A stretch of DNA of 64,000 bases, from contig JAMPIQ010000003.1 of the NCBI GenBank assembly GCA_024699855.1, positions 3,596,001 to 3,660,000 of the forward strand, written 5' to 3'. A program made the translations under genes and the position numbers. This document shows, piece after piece, positions 33,932 through 45,525 of the stretch. The first letter of the stretch is position 1, and the number at the start of each line of letters is the position of its first letter. The notes below the pieces were generated by a model. It worked only from the letters and a program-made list of their open reading frames with translations, ran no database searches and had not been told where the DNA came from. The stretch is from Aphelenchoides besseyi. Its lineage: Eukaryota; Nematoda; Chromadorea; Rhabditida; Aphelenchoididae.

Positions 33932-36351
33932 CTAACGATTGAGCTGTGTGTCGTGTTGTTGGCGAAGAAACGAGGAAGTCAAACGATGAAAGATTCCTCG
34001 ATTGTTCGCTTCTATTGATGAACTCATCGAATCAGTTCCACCAGTCGATGTTGATGCGGCAAGATCTTGCGGAAATGTCGTGGATCGACTTGACATGATC
34101 GCTTGTTGCATATTGCTCAAATGAGGACTATAAGGTTCGTAAGCGTTGTTCGTTGATTCTGTTTCGGAATGGCTACTGGCGCACATGGGAGCCAAGTGTT
34201 TTTGTTGAACGTAGTTTAGTGCTTGATCAAACCATTCTGCCGTGATCAAACGTTGCTCTTCAGTTGCAATGTGTCGATAAGCGTCCGCTTGAATACGATG
34301 ACTTTGCAGCTGCTCTTGTAGTCGTTGAACTTCAGCTCTCAACTGAACGCATTCACTGCCCGTCATTCCAGTTGACGTTCCATCATCATTTTGAAAAACA
34401 TACTCGCTGATCAAATAACCAGCACGTTTGACGGCCAATTCCAATTCTGCGATTTGATTTTGCATTGTCGTCCTTTCATCTTCCATTCGTTTGCATTTTC
34501 CACTGACACTGTCGAGCTCTTGTTTCTGACGCATGAACTCGTTTTGTAGTGTTTCGTGTTTCAACGCCAATTGTTCGCTTTCCAATCGAGCTTTTGCCAA
34601 AACAGCGCCGGAACGTTCCTTTTCGCTTTCGACATGTGCTTTTGTACGAGCAAGCTCCTCTTGAAGTCCCTTCTTTTCCGATTGCAGACTCGATACCTCG
34701 ACTTTCAAATTGACCATTTCTTCGCTGAAATCAAGATTAGAAACGGCTAGAAGCTTATTGCCCACTTGATGTCTCCGTAATCGAAACTACTGGTCTTCGA
34801 AAGTTCGTCGTGTAAAGATGTTGGAGTCACGGGTTCAGCGTTTTCGGTTCGAGTTAAAAGTTTTGCGTTTTCCATTTCTCTCAATCGCAACTTCAGTTCA
34901 CGAGTTCGTTGTTGTTCGGTGTAGAGGTCGTTGAGGACGGTTTCTTTTTCGGATTTCACTTGCTCCAATTGGGCTTTGTGATTTTCAAGCAGCATCTTGT
35001 AACTGTCCAGTGATTGACATTGTTGTTCCAGTTCGCTGTTCCGTTTCAACATCTTGCTGTAACGATCCTTCAGAGCCGCATGATCACGTTCGGACGGTTT
35101 CTCTTTTGTCGATTCTTGTAGACGCGCAAATTTCTGTTCCATTTCGCTTACTCGAGCCGTCGAAATGGAGAGTCGATGTTCAACTGCCGCTTTGTTGTCG
35201 CGGACTTCACGTAATTCATCCTCCGTTGATTTCAATGTCTCTCGCTAAAAAATTCTCAACTTACAGTTTCAACGAAAAAACCCACTATTTTGGCTAGTTC
35301 TTTGGACAATGTTTCTTCACGAGCTGTCAGTTCGCCAACTCGAATCTCCAATTTGCTGCAATGATCTTCAGCAATGCGCAGTTGTTCTTGAACTTGTTCC
35401 AATCGTTCCAATTTCATTTCAACTTCTTGGCTCATGGCGTTCATTTCTGCGTATTTGGTGAGTTCGATTTCTTTGTTCGACAACTCGAATTCTAATTTCG
35501 CCTTCTCGTCCTTGAGATTTGCTACCTAAACCACAGAATCCAAAAATATTGAAAGACAAGAAACCAACCTCGATTCTCGCCTGTTTCAGTTTTGATCTCA
35601 GCTCGTTGTTCTCTTGAGTTGTGTCAGCTCGACCGTTGCCACTCAATTCGTTAGCAAACTCTTTGACCATTTCGTTCGTAAATTGCTGGATTTCGGTGCT
35701 ACTCGATTCGAGGAGCTCGGCAAAATCTTTATTGGCTAAAATTTAAACGGCAAAATAAACGATAACATCAATCGAACTCACACATATGATTCAAAGATGC
35801 AGCAACACCGTAGATCACGATCATCAGTCGCATCAGCGAGTCCTCATCTCGTTCAACTGAAACCGAAATATTTCGACCACTCGACGTGTTTGTTACCGAT
35901 TTCAGAGGCCGGAGCTAAAAACGACGTGGCTTCGTCCAACGGTCGTGCACTTTTGTCCGCGTAGAATAAGCGCAGTTGTTCACGAATCAACTCGACTTTT
36001 CGAATCAGTCCGCTTCCACTCTCATCGCTGTTGGTGGACAAGTGATCTAACAAGTCGCCGAAATGGTCGTTGGAGCTGAAAGTCGGAAAATAAAAAAGAT
36101 CGAAAAAATAATTAGACTCACAAAGAAACCAGAAGCTCGGCAAGTGCAACACCTTCAATCAAATTCTGAGACGTCAATTCAACGTCTGATGGATGGATGC
36201 GTGTCGCCTGAAATTCACTTGCAATTCGTTTCAATACAAACCCCCGTATTCCCCCGAAAAGAAACCTCCAAAAATGCGCTGAGAAACGTACCCATTTGAG
36301 AAAAAGATGTAAAGTCTGCGTGATGAGTCGGTTGTTTTCTGTATCTTTCAT
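33932..36351 (-). CDS. Hook-domain coiled-coil protein
   Basis: Probable Hook-type dynein adaptor linking cargo or nucleus to dynein and microtubules. Start at 36351; the first exons are 36351-36292, 36207-36122 and 36075-35897, followed by about six more to a stop at 33932. The N-terminal part reads ITQTLHLFLKW, VELTSQNLIEGVALAELLVS, SNDHFGDLLDHL, FLAPASEIG and DSLMRLMIVIYGVAASLNH, which follows the calponin-homology-like Hook domain pattern. After a FAELLESSSTEIQQF segment comes a long heptad-rich coiled coil, then a Ser/Thr-rich tail ending RQQHDTQLNR. In nematodes the Hook homologue is ZYG-12, but I see no C-terminal membrane helix. A CCDC88-type Hook-domain protein is the alternative. 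Not every exon junction was verified. Confidence 0.65.
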
Positions 36352-37695
36352 CTCAACTGATAATAAGCGCCGTCGGTGTGGCGGTAAAACTCTCGTTCGC
36401 CGCTCCGTTGATTCGCAGTTTGTCATCTGAATTTCGGTGTCATCGATTTGGCGACAGAATAACTTAAAACCCGAACGCCAATTAGTCTCGCGAACACTCG
36501 AACCAAAACTGCTAACAGACTCCGAGAAGTATAACGTCGAATTCGTGTTCCAAACGACACAAACTTTTCGCACAAACAAAAACAACGTTTAGCATATCAA
36601 TTGGTTTCGTTCGAACAAAACTCCGCGTTTCCAATCGAAAGCAAAAGAACAACGAAAAGCGTTGGAACAAGTCGTGATTTCAGCTGACTCACTTTCTCAT
36701 CGTCGGTGGCGTTTATGCGGTGGTGTGTGAAAGAGGTCAACGGTTGTTTGATGCCAAAAAGAAGCAATGGAACTGTTTATTCGATTGATATTGAAGGCAT
36801 AGTGATCAGTTAAGCTCGGTGACACGTTCACTTCTTTGGCAGACGCTTCGAATCGTTTTATCCACAGTTTTGTGCAATTGCATCAAAGTAAATGGCCTAA
36901 TAAACTCCAATCATTGTTTTGTGAACGGAAGTTACACTTTAACTGTTTCCTTTCGAATGTCGAATGGACAACGATAATAGCAACGTAAAACTGATGAAGT
37001 ATTTCATTTGCCCGTTTATTCACTATTTAAGTGATTGATTTCGATGTACAAACCTCTGGGAATAAGGGCGCTAACTTCAAGTTCAAGAATAAACAAAAAC
37101 TTTGAATCGACAAAACTATTTGAACGTATTCTTTAGTTTTAACATCGAATTCGGGTTAAGTGTCGACGTACGCAGAATCCTCTGACGTTCATGTTACGCC
37201 ATGAAAGGTTGATTGATTGACTTCTTTATGGTTTTGATGTTGTTTGTCGACGATCTACCCAACATCGTTGAAATAGTGCGGTGAATCACGACGATTCGTC
37301 GTGCCAAGATCAAAGCCCAGTTGCGAATTCGATCGCCATTTGCGCGAAATGATTGACGATCTAGATGTTTGGATTGCAAAACATCTTGTTTGTCATCAAC
37401 CAATGAGTATATAAATCGAAAGTAGAAAGCGAATCGTTGTTTTTGTCGTTTCTTCTATTTACTTTCATTCTCTACGACCGTTTGTATGGTATTCAAGCGA
37501 CCAAATGTTCGGCCTATAACTTTTTCGTGATCGACAGAAAGAGTGTAGTTGAACATTTGATCAAGGAAACCATATTGTTTGATTCCTGGTGATGAACAAA
37601 TCACAGTAAAAGTGACTTTATTGCTTTCATTTATTACAACCGATAAGACGATTGACATTCAAAGAAGAACGTCAAAACGTTTCCTTCGGTTTACT
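36352..37695. other. Intergenic region between divergent genes
   Basis: About 1.3 kb between the Hook-type gene (-) and UGT 3 (+). Some open frames near 36,360-36,585 (-) continue the Hook frame upstream of its ATG without a clear acceptor. No other gene seen. Confidence 0.35.
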
Positions 37696-39469
37696 ATGCG
37701 AATTTTTAGTCTCATTGTAGTATTGACACTGCTCTCTAACTCAAGAGTGTGGAGTAAAAGACGATTAAAAGTTTTAATCAATTCTCCAGCATTTGGAGTC
37801 TCGCATTTAAATTTCCAAGGAAGATTGGCTGATATCTTGGTGGAAGCTGGTCACGAAGTTTTTGTTTATATTCCAAATTGGGAGGCAAGTGAACGACGGA
37901 ATGGAACATTGAAAGCTCAACGAATTGTTCGATTTATGCCAACAAGTGAAGAGTACAATTTCGAAAAGAATACACAATTGACTGAACCATTTGAGCCACA
38001 AGACGAGAATGTTGGAGCAAAAGTTTGGGAGAACTTCAAACAATTTACTTTGCGTCAATGTCAAGGTTTGCTAATAAACTGACTCAGAATTGAAATCTTT
38101 TTAGATCAACTGAAAGATCCCGAATACACAGAGAGCATAAGAAGAGAAAACTTCGACGTTGGGATATCTGAAATGTACGATTCATGTGCATTTTTCCACT
38201 TCGATCAAGCCAAGATTCCAACGATTCTGCTCAGTTCAGCCATGTTAACTCCCGATGTTATTTCTTTGGCTTTCGGATTGCCGATTCCAAGATCTTATTG
38301 TACCCGTTAGTTTGTTTGTTTTGATAATTGAAATCGTCTTCTTTAGCTTGGTTGTTGCCATCGATCAGAACTCCTCGTTTAACGTATTTCGATCGGCTAT
38401 TGAACATCATAATTGACAGAATGCTTTTTGCCCAACTGGTTGAACATCAAAATCTTATTGTAAGTTCAACGAAACATCACATGAATCAAGCATTTAGGGA
38501 CGAGAGTTTGCTGTTCATTACAATTACACTTCCGCTAAAACATACGTTGAAGTACTGCGAAAAGTAAAATATGTTTTTGTGAACATGCCCGAGATGTTGG
38601 ACCACCCCCGCCCTATTGATTTCAGATTCAAATTGATTGGTGGAATTCATTTACGTTCTCCAGCGCCCTTTTTATCAGCTGTAAGTATTGGCGACCAAAT
38701 TCAACCATCGTGGACATAGGAATTAGAAGAAGTGTACAAAAATGCCGAAGATGGAGTGATTCTGTTTAGTTTCGGTTCGAACATCGACATGAACAAAATG
38801 CCATGGCAAACGAAGATCGAGATTCTAAATGCTTTCGCCCAGTTTCCGACTTATTCGTTTATATGGCGAATCGATGGTGATAGTAAGACTCGTGAATTGA
38901 TTGTAAGACACAAAAATGTCTACGGGGCAGCTGGATGGATTGACCAAATGGCTATCTTAGCGCGAAATCAAACAAAATTGGTTATTATTCATTGTGGGCT
39001 CAATACAGTAATTGAAGTTGCATTTTCTGGAAAACCAGCAATTACCATTCCGTTAGTTATTGGATTCATAATTAATCAGAAACAGTTTCAAGGTTTTTCA
39101 ACGATCAATATCAAAACGCAGCCCTTCTTCTGAATCGTGGAACCGCAATTCACATCGATAAGAACGAGATTAGAACGGACAAACTGGTCGATGCATTACG
39201 CAGAATACTCACTGAGTCCAGGTAGCTGCAGGATACTGTCTACTCATTGACTTTTCAGTTTCACGTTAAACGCTCAAAAACTATCGGAAAAGCTGCGTAA
39301 CAACCCTACGGATGTGCGAGAGACGTTCGTCAAATTCGTCGAATATGCGACAACTTTTGAAAGCAACGAAAAAATGAATTTGTCTGTTGACAATCCCGTT
39401 TACGACAATCTCGACATTTACGTGCCATTCGCTTTAATTATTTTGATTTTTGTCTATGCCATCTACTGA
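37696..39469 (+). CDS. UDP-glycosyltransferase (UGT 3) with altered signature
   Basis: Third UGT in the window, more divergent from UGT 1 and 2 than they are from each other. Exons: 37696-38065, 38105-38305, 38347-38459, 38498-38680, 38720-39051, 39093-39221, 39259-39469 (512 residues, phases consistent). Signal peptide MRIFSLIVVLTLLSNSRVWS; FGVSHLNFQGRLADILVEAG contains the likely catalytic His. Donor half: ILFSFGSNIDMNKMPW, then IIHCGLNTVIEVAFSGKPAI and FFNDQYQNAALLLNRG, where the usual HGGxNS signature is HCGLNT. The C-terminal helix VPFALIILIFVYAIY ends the protein, with no long basic tail. The intron donor inside IPFF (CC|gttagt) is needed to restore frame. Substrate unknown. Confidence 0.88.
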
Positions 39470-39746
39470 TTCCAACGAACTCTAACAGCGTTGTAAAAGT
39501 GTTCATTGCACGAGGAATAAAGTACGAACCACTTGTCATATGTTGGCCTTATAAGAACACAGGTGATTGTTATAACACACCAGCTGATAGAAAGGATCCT
39601 CCCACTTGCGATCGCATTTCGCAACGACTGCGAACAGGGCTGTTCAAAAATCAGATTGGCGTCTGCACTGGAGACGCTCTTTTCCGAGTCATTCGTCGCG
39701 TTCAACCAAAGTTATTTGCCGGAACTTTCAGATCTGTGATTTGATC

Positions 39747-40185
39747 ATGATGTCCATGCGAAGCAAGGAATCCATCGGTGATGACGAGCTAACGACGCGT
39801 CAAGTTGCCGATTTAAGACGTTTGTATCCGAATCATTGTATGGCTGTGATCGAACGGGCACCAAAATGCAAAAATCTTCCGTTGATTAGAAAGCCGAAGA
39901 AAATCATAGAGTATGGCACGACGGTCGGTGAATTTAAAAGTCGAATTCAAGAGGAGTAAGTCGACAGTTTCATTTTCTCTAGTTCTTTTTTAGACTGAAA
40001 CTGCTTCCAACACAATCATTTGTGGTCATGATTGACAATCAAATTCCGTCCAACTCCGACATGATGGGTCGTCTTCATGAGGTAACAAGTTTATTAGCAA
40101 TTTTTCAATAACTTTGCTTTAGATTCATAAGAAACCGAACGGTATCCTGCGAGTTGTCTACTGCGAAGAAAGTTTCTTTGGTTAA
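39747..40185 (+). CDS. Atg8-family ubiquitin-like protein
   Basis: Ubiquitin-like autophagy protein of the Atg8/LC3/GABARAP family, conjugated to phosphatidylethanolamine on autophagosomes. Exons 39747-39955, 39994-40081, 40123-40185 give 119 residues. Core signature: LRRLYPNHCMAVIERAPKCK, NLPLIRKPKKIIEYGTTVGE, SFVVMIDNQIPSNSDMM, HKKPNGILRVVYCEESFFG. It ends directly at the conserved Gly, so no Atg4 trimming would be needed. The N-terminal helices are divergent: the usual FK.R.PFEKR stretch is replaced by MMSMRSKESIGDDELTTRQV. That makes it a divergent paralogue, closer in spirit to LGG-2/LC3 than to GABARAP. The frame is open upstream of the ATG, so a longer N-terminus is possible. Confidence 0.85.
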
Positions 40186-40335
40186 GACCACAAGTTCTAG
40201 CGATCTTGATTTCCTTTGCAACTTCATTTTTTATACTCAAAATATCATTCCAATAAACTCTCGACTTTCAACTATTTGTCTATAACAAAAATGTACAAAA
40301 ATTCTAAGATCATGTGATTCTTGAACCAATGCTGA

Positions 40336-41518
40336 TCATCTACTGGGTTTGCAGATTCCACAAGAAACTTTACAGATTCTATGCATGTATCTAAAGTAAG
40401 CATTCATTTGATATCCGTATTGCAAACTCACTTTGGATTTCTGTTGCATTCATTCAGTGCCGTCCAAAATACACACGAATTATGTGAATCGAAACATAGA
40501 TGAGATTGTTCAGGCACCAACTTAACAAGAACCTACGTTTCCTTCAAGACTCTCGACTAACCTGTCCATGTAAAGCATTGATTAACAATTTCCGAGCAAA
40601 GGAATCGTCAACGGTGATCGTTGTAGTTGATGGAAGTGAAGTTGTAGTCCGCGGTGTAATTGAAACAGAAGATTTCTGTGCAAATGGCACGGTTTCTGTT
40701 ATCGCAAAATCTTTTTCTTGCAGTTGTGCTTGACGAAACGGAATAACCGTGTGTTTGGTGCTCGGACTTTCTGTTAAAATGATCGTATTTTCCACGGACA
40801 AGGAGATGGGCGTTGTGGTTGTTTGTGAAGCGGTTTGTCGAGTTGTACGTTGAGTTGACGTTTGTGTTGTTGTTCGAGTTGTCGTTTGAGTCGTTGTTTG
40901 AGTCGTAGTCACCGTGGAGGTAGTGGTGGAAGTTGTGGTTGGAATTGTTGCTGGTTGAATTGACGAGTTTTGCGTTTGCTGCGGTTCATCTTCAGGCTCT
41001 TGAATTAAAGCTCCACTTGACACGGTAGTCATGGTTAAATCAAATTGAACGCCTAAGCAACAGGCTTTACGGATTTCAGTTGCATTTTACCATTTAAAAG
41101 TTGTTCAAAGGTAATCTCGTCGTTAAACTCTTGTATGAAATTAACCATACATAGTTCAGGTACTAAACCAAGAGAAGTCGTCGTGTACAACTCAAGTAAA
41201 CAGAATATCGATTCTGCACTTACTGTTTGTGCAGGATGGCTGTGAGTTAGGTTCTGGAGGTAGTCGAGAACATGCCTGATTGGTTTTTAACGGATTTCCG
41301 CACATCAACTCGCAATTGAACTGGATAGCATCTTCGTCTCCCAGAAACACCGGTTCGAGAGCATTTTCAGATTGACCTGAACTTACGCATCGGTTAAAAT
41401 TCACGTGCCATTACAGCTCACAAATGAAAGACGACCTTTCCATCCACGCGTAAAACGTCAATCCACAAATATGAGGCAAAAAAGAGAGTATGAGAAAAAG
41501 AATTGCACTGAGCATCAT
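40336..41518 (-). CDS. Secreted Thr-rich protein with C-terminal ShKT domain
   Basis: Six exons: 41518-41422, 41376-41224, 41162-41091, 41052-40587, 40521-40432, 40390-40336 (310 residues, phases consistent). Signal peptide MMLSAILFLILSFLPHICG; a Cys-bearing N-terminal region (CELMCGNPLKTNQACSRLPP, CMVNFIQEFNDEITFEQLL); a Thr-rich stretch (TTTQTTTQTTTRTTTQTST); then a ShKT domain encoded by the last two exons: CFDSHNSCVFW, ECNRNPKYMHRICKVSC and GICKPSR. The six Cys spacing and the Y-M-x-R-x-C block match nematode ShKT/SXC domains, which occur in surface-coat mucins and secreted enzymes. Using the donor AAATT|gttaat at about 40,586 is what brings the ShKT exons in frame. No sign it is a venom peptide; surface-coat protein is more likely. 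Confidence 0.8.
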
Positions 41519-42566
41519 CTGAAAGTTCGATTGAGATCCCGTTTATTCGACAGATACACGTTGACAGTTGGAATACATAGAACACTTTGTAAAGACAAAA
41601 GAGGCTAATTGAAATTATTTTGAAAGATGCTGCCAAGTTGGGAATTGAAAGTTGAGCAAATTTGTTTTTCGCGCGGTTCCATTACTCCGAGCTATTGGAG
41701 CGGAAAAATTAAATGGCGAGACTTCGAAAATTACCGTCCAAACAAATTCATGGAAAACAAAAAAGAAGCGACTGAAGTCTATTACACCGGATGATTATAA
41801 ACAATCACGAGCCGGTTCAATCGAACGGTCTTTTACAATGCGAACAATCGGTTGATCAATTCTGATTGACGACCTGCAATCGACATGATTGCAGACACAA
41901 AAGAAGCAGAAACGAGAGTTCGCAAGAACTCGTTTAACGTATACGGTGGTCAGAAAGTGCCGTTGAATTCATTCTTTCAATTCTTCTAAACCAAATCGAA
42001 TATTTGAAAAACAACTTTGATCGAAAATGAAAACAAAGAAGCATATGATCTTAAGGAGAAGATCCGATGAGCTGAACTCCATTTGAGAGTCCATGGTTTC
42101 CGCGCTTATTTTTGATTTCTTGATTGTTTGGCGGAAGAAACAAAAGATGAGATGTCGACGGAGACCACTTAGAATCGGCGAACAAAAACGTTCATTTGAA
42201 TTCGAACGATCTGTTCTTGAGATTTGTTGTCGATTATTGGTGGCTCTTTTCCTTTACAGCAACAACCTTTAAGATTAATCGTTGTGTTTGGGTTCAAGTT
42301 CCTTCGAGCCCGAATTGATCTGTTGCTCTCAATTGATGACAAAAATTTCTGTGCTTTTAGTTCATAGACCACAAATGAAAAGACTCCACTGATTAGACGA
42401 AACGCGGAGACAAGATAAGTGGCGAACACGAAGGTGACACAATTTCTTACAAAATACGTGAATTTTTGTAGAATAACTGAGCAACAAGATGGTCCGAGAA
42501 GAGATCATAAAAGGATGGCAACCCCTTAAGAGATGTCTTAGTAGTCGAAAGCTTTTACATTAGACT
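41519..42566. other. No supported gene
   Basis: About 1 kb upstream of two divergent genes. An 86-codon minus frame at 42,169-42,429 (AFRLISGVFSFVVYELKAQ, GCCCKGKEPP) lacks an ATG and could be an orphan exon. Nothing else seen. Confidence 0.3.
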
Positions 42567-43451
42567 ATGAACTCGACTACCGTTCATTCGCCGACCAGTG
42601 GAATTTCGATTGAATTGAAATGGACCTTAACCAAAATCCATGGTGTGTTTGTATTTGAATTGCTTGATAAGTTGAGATCTCAGCAACAACATTCCTTTTG
42701 GCATGGTTCTTTTTGATTCCACTGTCTGCAGCAATAGCACGATACTTTCGACGGTTCGCTGCTCAACGATCCAATGGGTTATTTCCGTTCCACAACACAT
42801 TTTGGTTTCAAACTCATCGTGCAATAAACGTTTTAGCACTTTGTCTAATGCTAATGGGTCTTTTAACGATCTTGATTGCTCACAACTGGAATTGGTTAGG
42901 TCCAAGGGTGAGTAGAATTAGGTTGATCTTCATTGCTGTTCAGATTGGTAGCACTCGTAATACTTCATCTGTTGCATGGCATACCGTTTGTGGAGTCCTA
43001 GCCATATTCCTTGCCTTCGTTCAGCCGTTTAATGCGCTTTTTCGTTGTACACCAAGTCACTCGTATCGATGGCTTTTCAATACTATCCATCGATGTTTAG
43101 CGATTAGTGGATGGTGCTTGGCCGGTGAGTACCGATCGTTCAACGTCAATGTAAAGAACTGTTTTAGCGTCTTGTATTTTTATTGCGTGCATATATTTCG
43201 GCAAACGATTTACGAATTCGAATGCTGCCATTGGCTTGACCACAACAATTGTTCTTTTCGTCGTACTAAGTGCTTTGTCGTTAGATACTGTGCATTTGTT
43301 TCGCCGATCAAATCGAACTGAAGATGTTGAAAACAATGCAAAATACTCCGAAAACAATTTCGATCTCTTTCTTTTCGCTGCATTTGCTTTTCTCTTATTC
43401 GTTTTTTCTTTTACATTATGTTGTTTGGTTTGGTTTAAGGAAGCAGTATAA
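42567..43451 (+). CDS. Cytochrome b561-domain transmembrane electron carrier
   Basis: Membrane di-heme protein of the cytochrome b561 family, moving electrons across a membrane, often in ferric or copper reduction. Exons 42567-42644, 42677-42907, 42944-43124, 43168-43451 give 257 residues. Four candidate heme-ligand histidines are placed as expected: H25 (KWTLTKIHG), H73 (FWFQTHRAIN), H116 (SVAWHTVCGVLAIF) and H152 (WLFNTIHRCLAI). Further marks are ISATTFLLAWFFLIPLS, IARYF and AFVQPFNALFR. Six helices are expected; the last, KYSENNFDLFLF onward, ends CCLVWFKEAV. In animals this arrangement is usually preceded by a DOMON domain (FRRS1-like), but I found no DOMON exon upstream, so this is either a stand-alone form or 5'-incomplete. 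Confidence 0.82.
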
Positions 43452-43487
43452 GACGAAATTGGAAAAGTGGATCGATAATTGAGGTTT

Positions 43488-45113
43488 CTATTGAAGCATC
43501 ATATTTTGAAGCACAATAATTAACAGATGGCTTTCGTCGTGAAACAAATGATTACAAGTAGCGTTTACGTATTTACCCAACGATAGCTTATTGATAGTTC
43601 GTGCCATCTGAAAAGATAAATGAATTTTTTTCGGGAATGTCCACATACAAATTTGATTCACGCAATTCACATAGTAGCCAACTTTTTCTGTCCATGGCGA
43701 AATCAGTGCTGAATAGAGCTGTTTTTTACGAGCAGCATTTCCAGTCGATCCGGACAAGGCTATAGATATCGTCAGAGATGGTTTCTATTTTAAAACTCAC
43801 TTTGTGCAATACCTTTCAACTTTTCCGCAGGGGAATCGTAGTTGGGATCGTTACGAGGGTTCCAGATAATAGTCTAAAATTCAGTTTGTTGGCTTATAGT
43901 TCAAGCATCATACTTGGACGCGTTTATTGTATCCAGCAAAATTACCGCGCTCAGTCCGGTTCAACGCGTTGTAGTAGGCATTCAAGGAATCAGTCATGAT
44001 TGTTGTATTTGAGGAGGAAATAACAATTAAATCTCTGATGGTTGAGCATTTTGGTGGTGCAGGAGTCGTGGTCGTCTAAAAGATAATCTGGTTTTTCGTA
44101 AACAGAATTCAGAATTTTACAGTCGTGGTTGTCGTAGTTGAAGTGCTACAAATACAGATTACAATCAAATTAAAATCTCAACAATTACCTCGTCGAAGTG
44201 GACGTACTTGTGAAAGTGCTAAACGATTAAGTTGTTTTTCGGTTCAAGAAGTTCACTGAATTGTACTTTTGCAGAACATCAATCAATATAGAAAATAAAT
44301 TGCGAAACTGTTGATGAAAAAAGTTTTTGCGCAAAAAATTTCCACCGAACTCTTGTTTCTTACCGTGTCGACGTCGAAGTTGTGGTTGTTGGCTCAAGAG
44401 TCGTCGAAGTTGTTGGTTCAAAAGTCGTGGTAAATTCAACTGTTGATTCAGACGCCGAGTAAGGAGTGGAGCTTTCGCTGGTGTAGGTAGAATCAGAGGC
44501 CGTCGAGTATGGAGTGGAGCTTTCGCTCGTGTAGGTAGAATCAGAGGCCGTCGACGCGCTCTCGCTGGTGGATGTTGATTCCGAGGCCGTCGAGTATGGA
44601 GTGGAGCTTTCGCTTGTGTAGGTAGAATCAGAGGCCGTCGACGCGCTCTCGCTGGTGGATGTTGATTCCGAGGCCGTGAATTGAGATGTTGGAGCAGCTG
44701 ACTCTGTTGTACTTAAAGTGGATGTCAAGTCCAATGTGCTTGTAATCTAAATAATGGTATTGTGTAAATAAAATAGTAGTAGTAGGTTTGAGTAAAGGTA
44801 ATTCTTTGAAATCTGCTTACTTCAGTGGTACTTGAATTATTTGAAGTTGAATTGGGAATTGAAACAGTGCTCGTACTCTAAAATTCACTGCTATTAAACG
44901 TAATTGGTTACGAGGAATTCACCTCACTGTACTTAAAACTTGGCGTCGTAGATAAAACTTCATCTTCAGAAGCAACTGAAGCAGTAGAGATTGTAGTTTT
45001 TAACGCTGAAGGCGATTATTAAATTGGTTGAAGACAATTAACTTACGTGCACTGAAAACCCAAAATGTTTGAACTAAAACACACCCAACGATCAATAGTG
45101 AACGACTGATCAT
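43488..45113 (-). CDS. Secreted Ser/Thr-rich mucin-like protein with tandem repeats
   Basis: Start at 45113 with signal peptide MISRSLLIVGCVLVQTFWVFSA. Several short exons code Ser/Thr-rich text (TSTVSIPNSTSNNSSTTE, FEPTTSTTLEPTTTTSTST). The largest, near 44,360-44,734, has a 29-residue repeat (TASESTSTSESASTASDSTY continuing TSESSTPYS) present twice plus a partial copy. The C-terminal part is different in character: CSTIRDLIVISSSNTTIMT, LNAYYNALNRTERGNFAGY, TIIWNPRNDPNYDSPAEKL, LSGSTGNAARKKQLYSALI and VNCVNQICMWTFPKKIH, ending LQNMMLQ at 43488. That tail looks like a folded domain I do not recognise. Exon boundaries in the Thr-rich middle are uncertain. Likely heavily O-glycosylated and secreted. 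Confidence 0.68.
44450..44680. repeat. 87-bp coding tandem repeat
   Basis: Two near-identical 87-bp units, beginning gagtatggagtggagctttc, plus a 48-bp partial unit, lie inside the mucin-like gene and keep its frame (29 codons per unit). The repeats differ by only a few bases, so copy number may vary between individuals. Confidence 0.85.
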
Positions 45114-45525
45114 CGTTTCGCAGTGTCCTGGTAATGTGATTGAAACGACGCTGATTTCAACTTTTTATATCTTTCGCTGAGTGTTTGAAGTCAATAACAT
45201 TTTGCGTTGCAAAGTGGGCGTTCGTGAACAAGCTGATCATCAACGTAGGTGGCTTATTATCCTGTTTTGCATTCCCTCATTATGCGATCGAATATTCCAA
45301 GAACATGATTGATGTGTGATTGCATATGCTAAGCCATTAATAACTTGCAACCGCCGTTCGATTTCTTGGGTGCGGATTATTAAGAGTTCATTGGAGTTCA
45401 TTTTTTGCATTCACTGGTTTTCGAATTCGCTATTCAGTTATGTTCTAATGGTCGGTAAGTCATCTACTCTGAGGAAGACGATTTCCATTTCACAAACACA
45501 TTCTCATATTAACATTAATCTTTTA
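45114..45525. other. Spacer
   Basis: About 400 bp upstream of the mucin-like gene and downstream of the receptor-like gene on the same strand. No coding exon seen. Confidence 0.35.

Noticed and set aside
40544..41032. Mucin ending at 40,544 without ShKT domain as the only product
   Set aside because: The downstream ShKT exons have perfect Cys spacing and join in frame, so a longer product is more likely; the short form is kept as a possible isoform.
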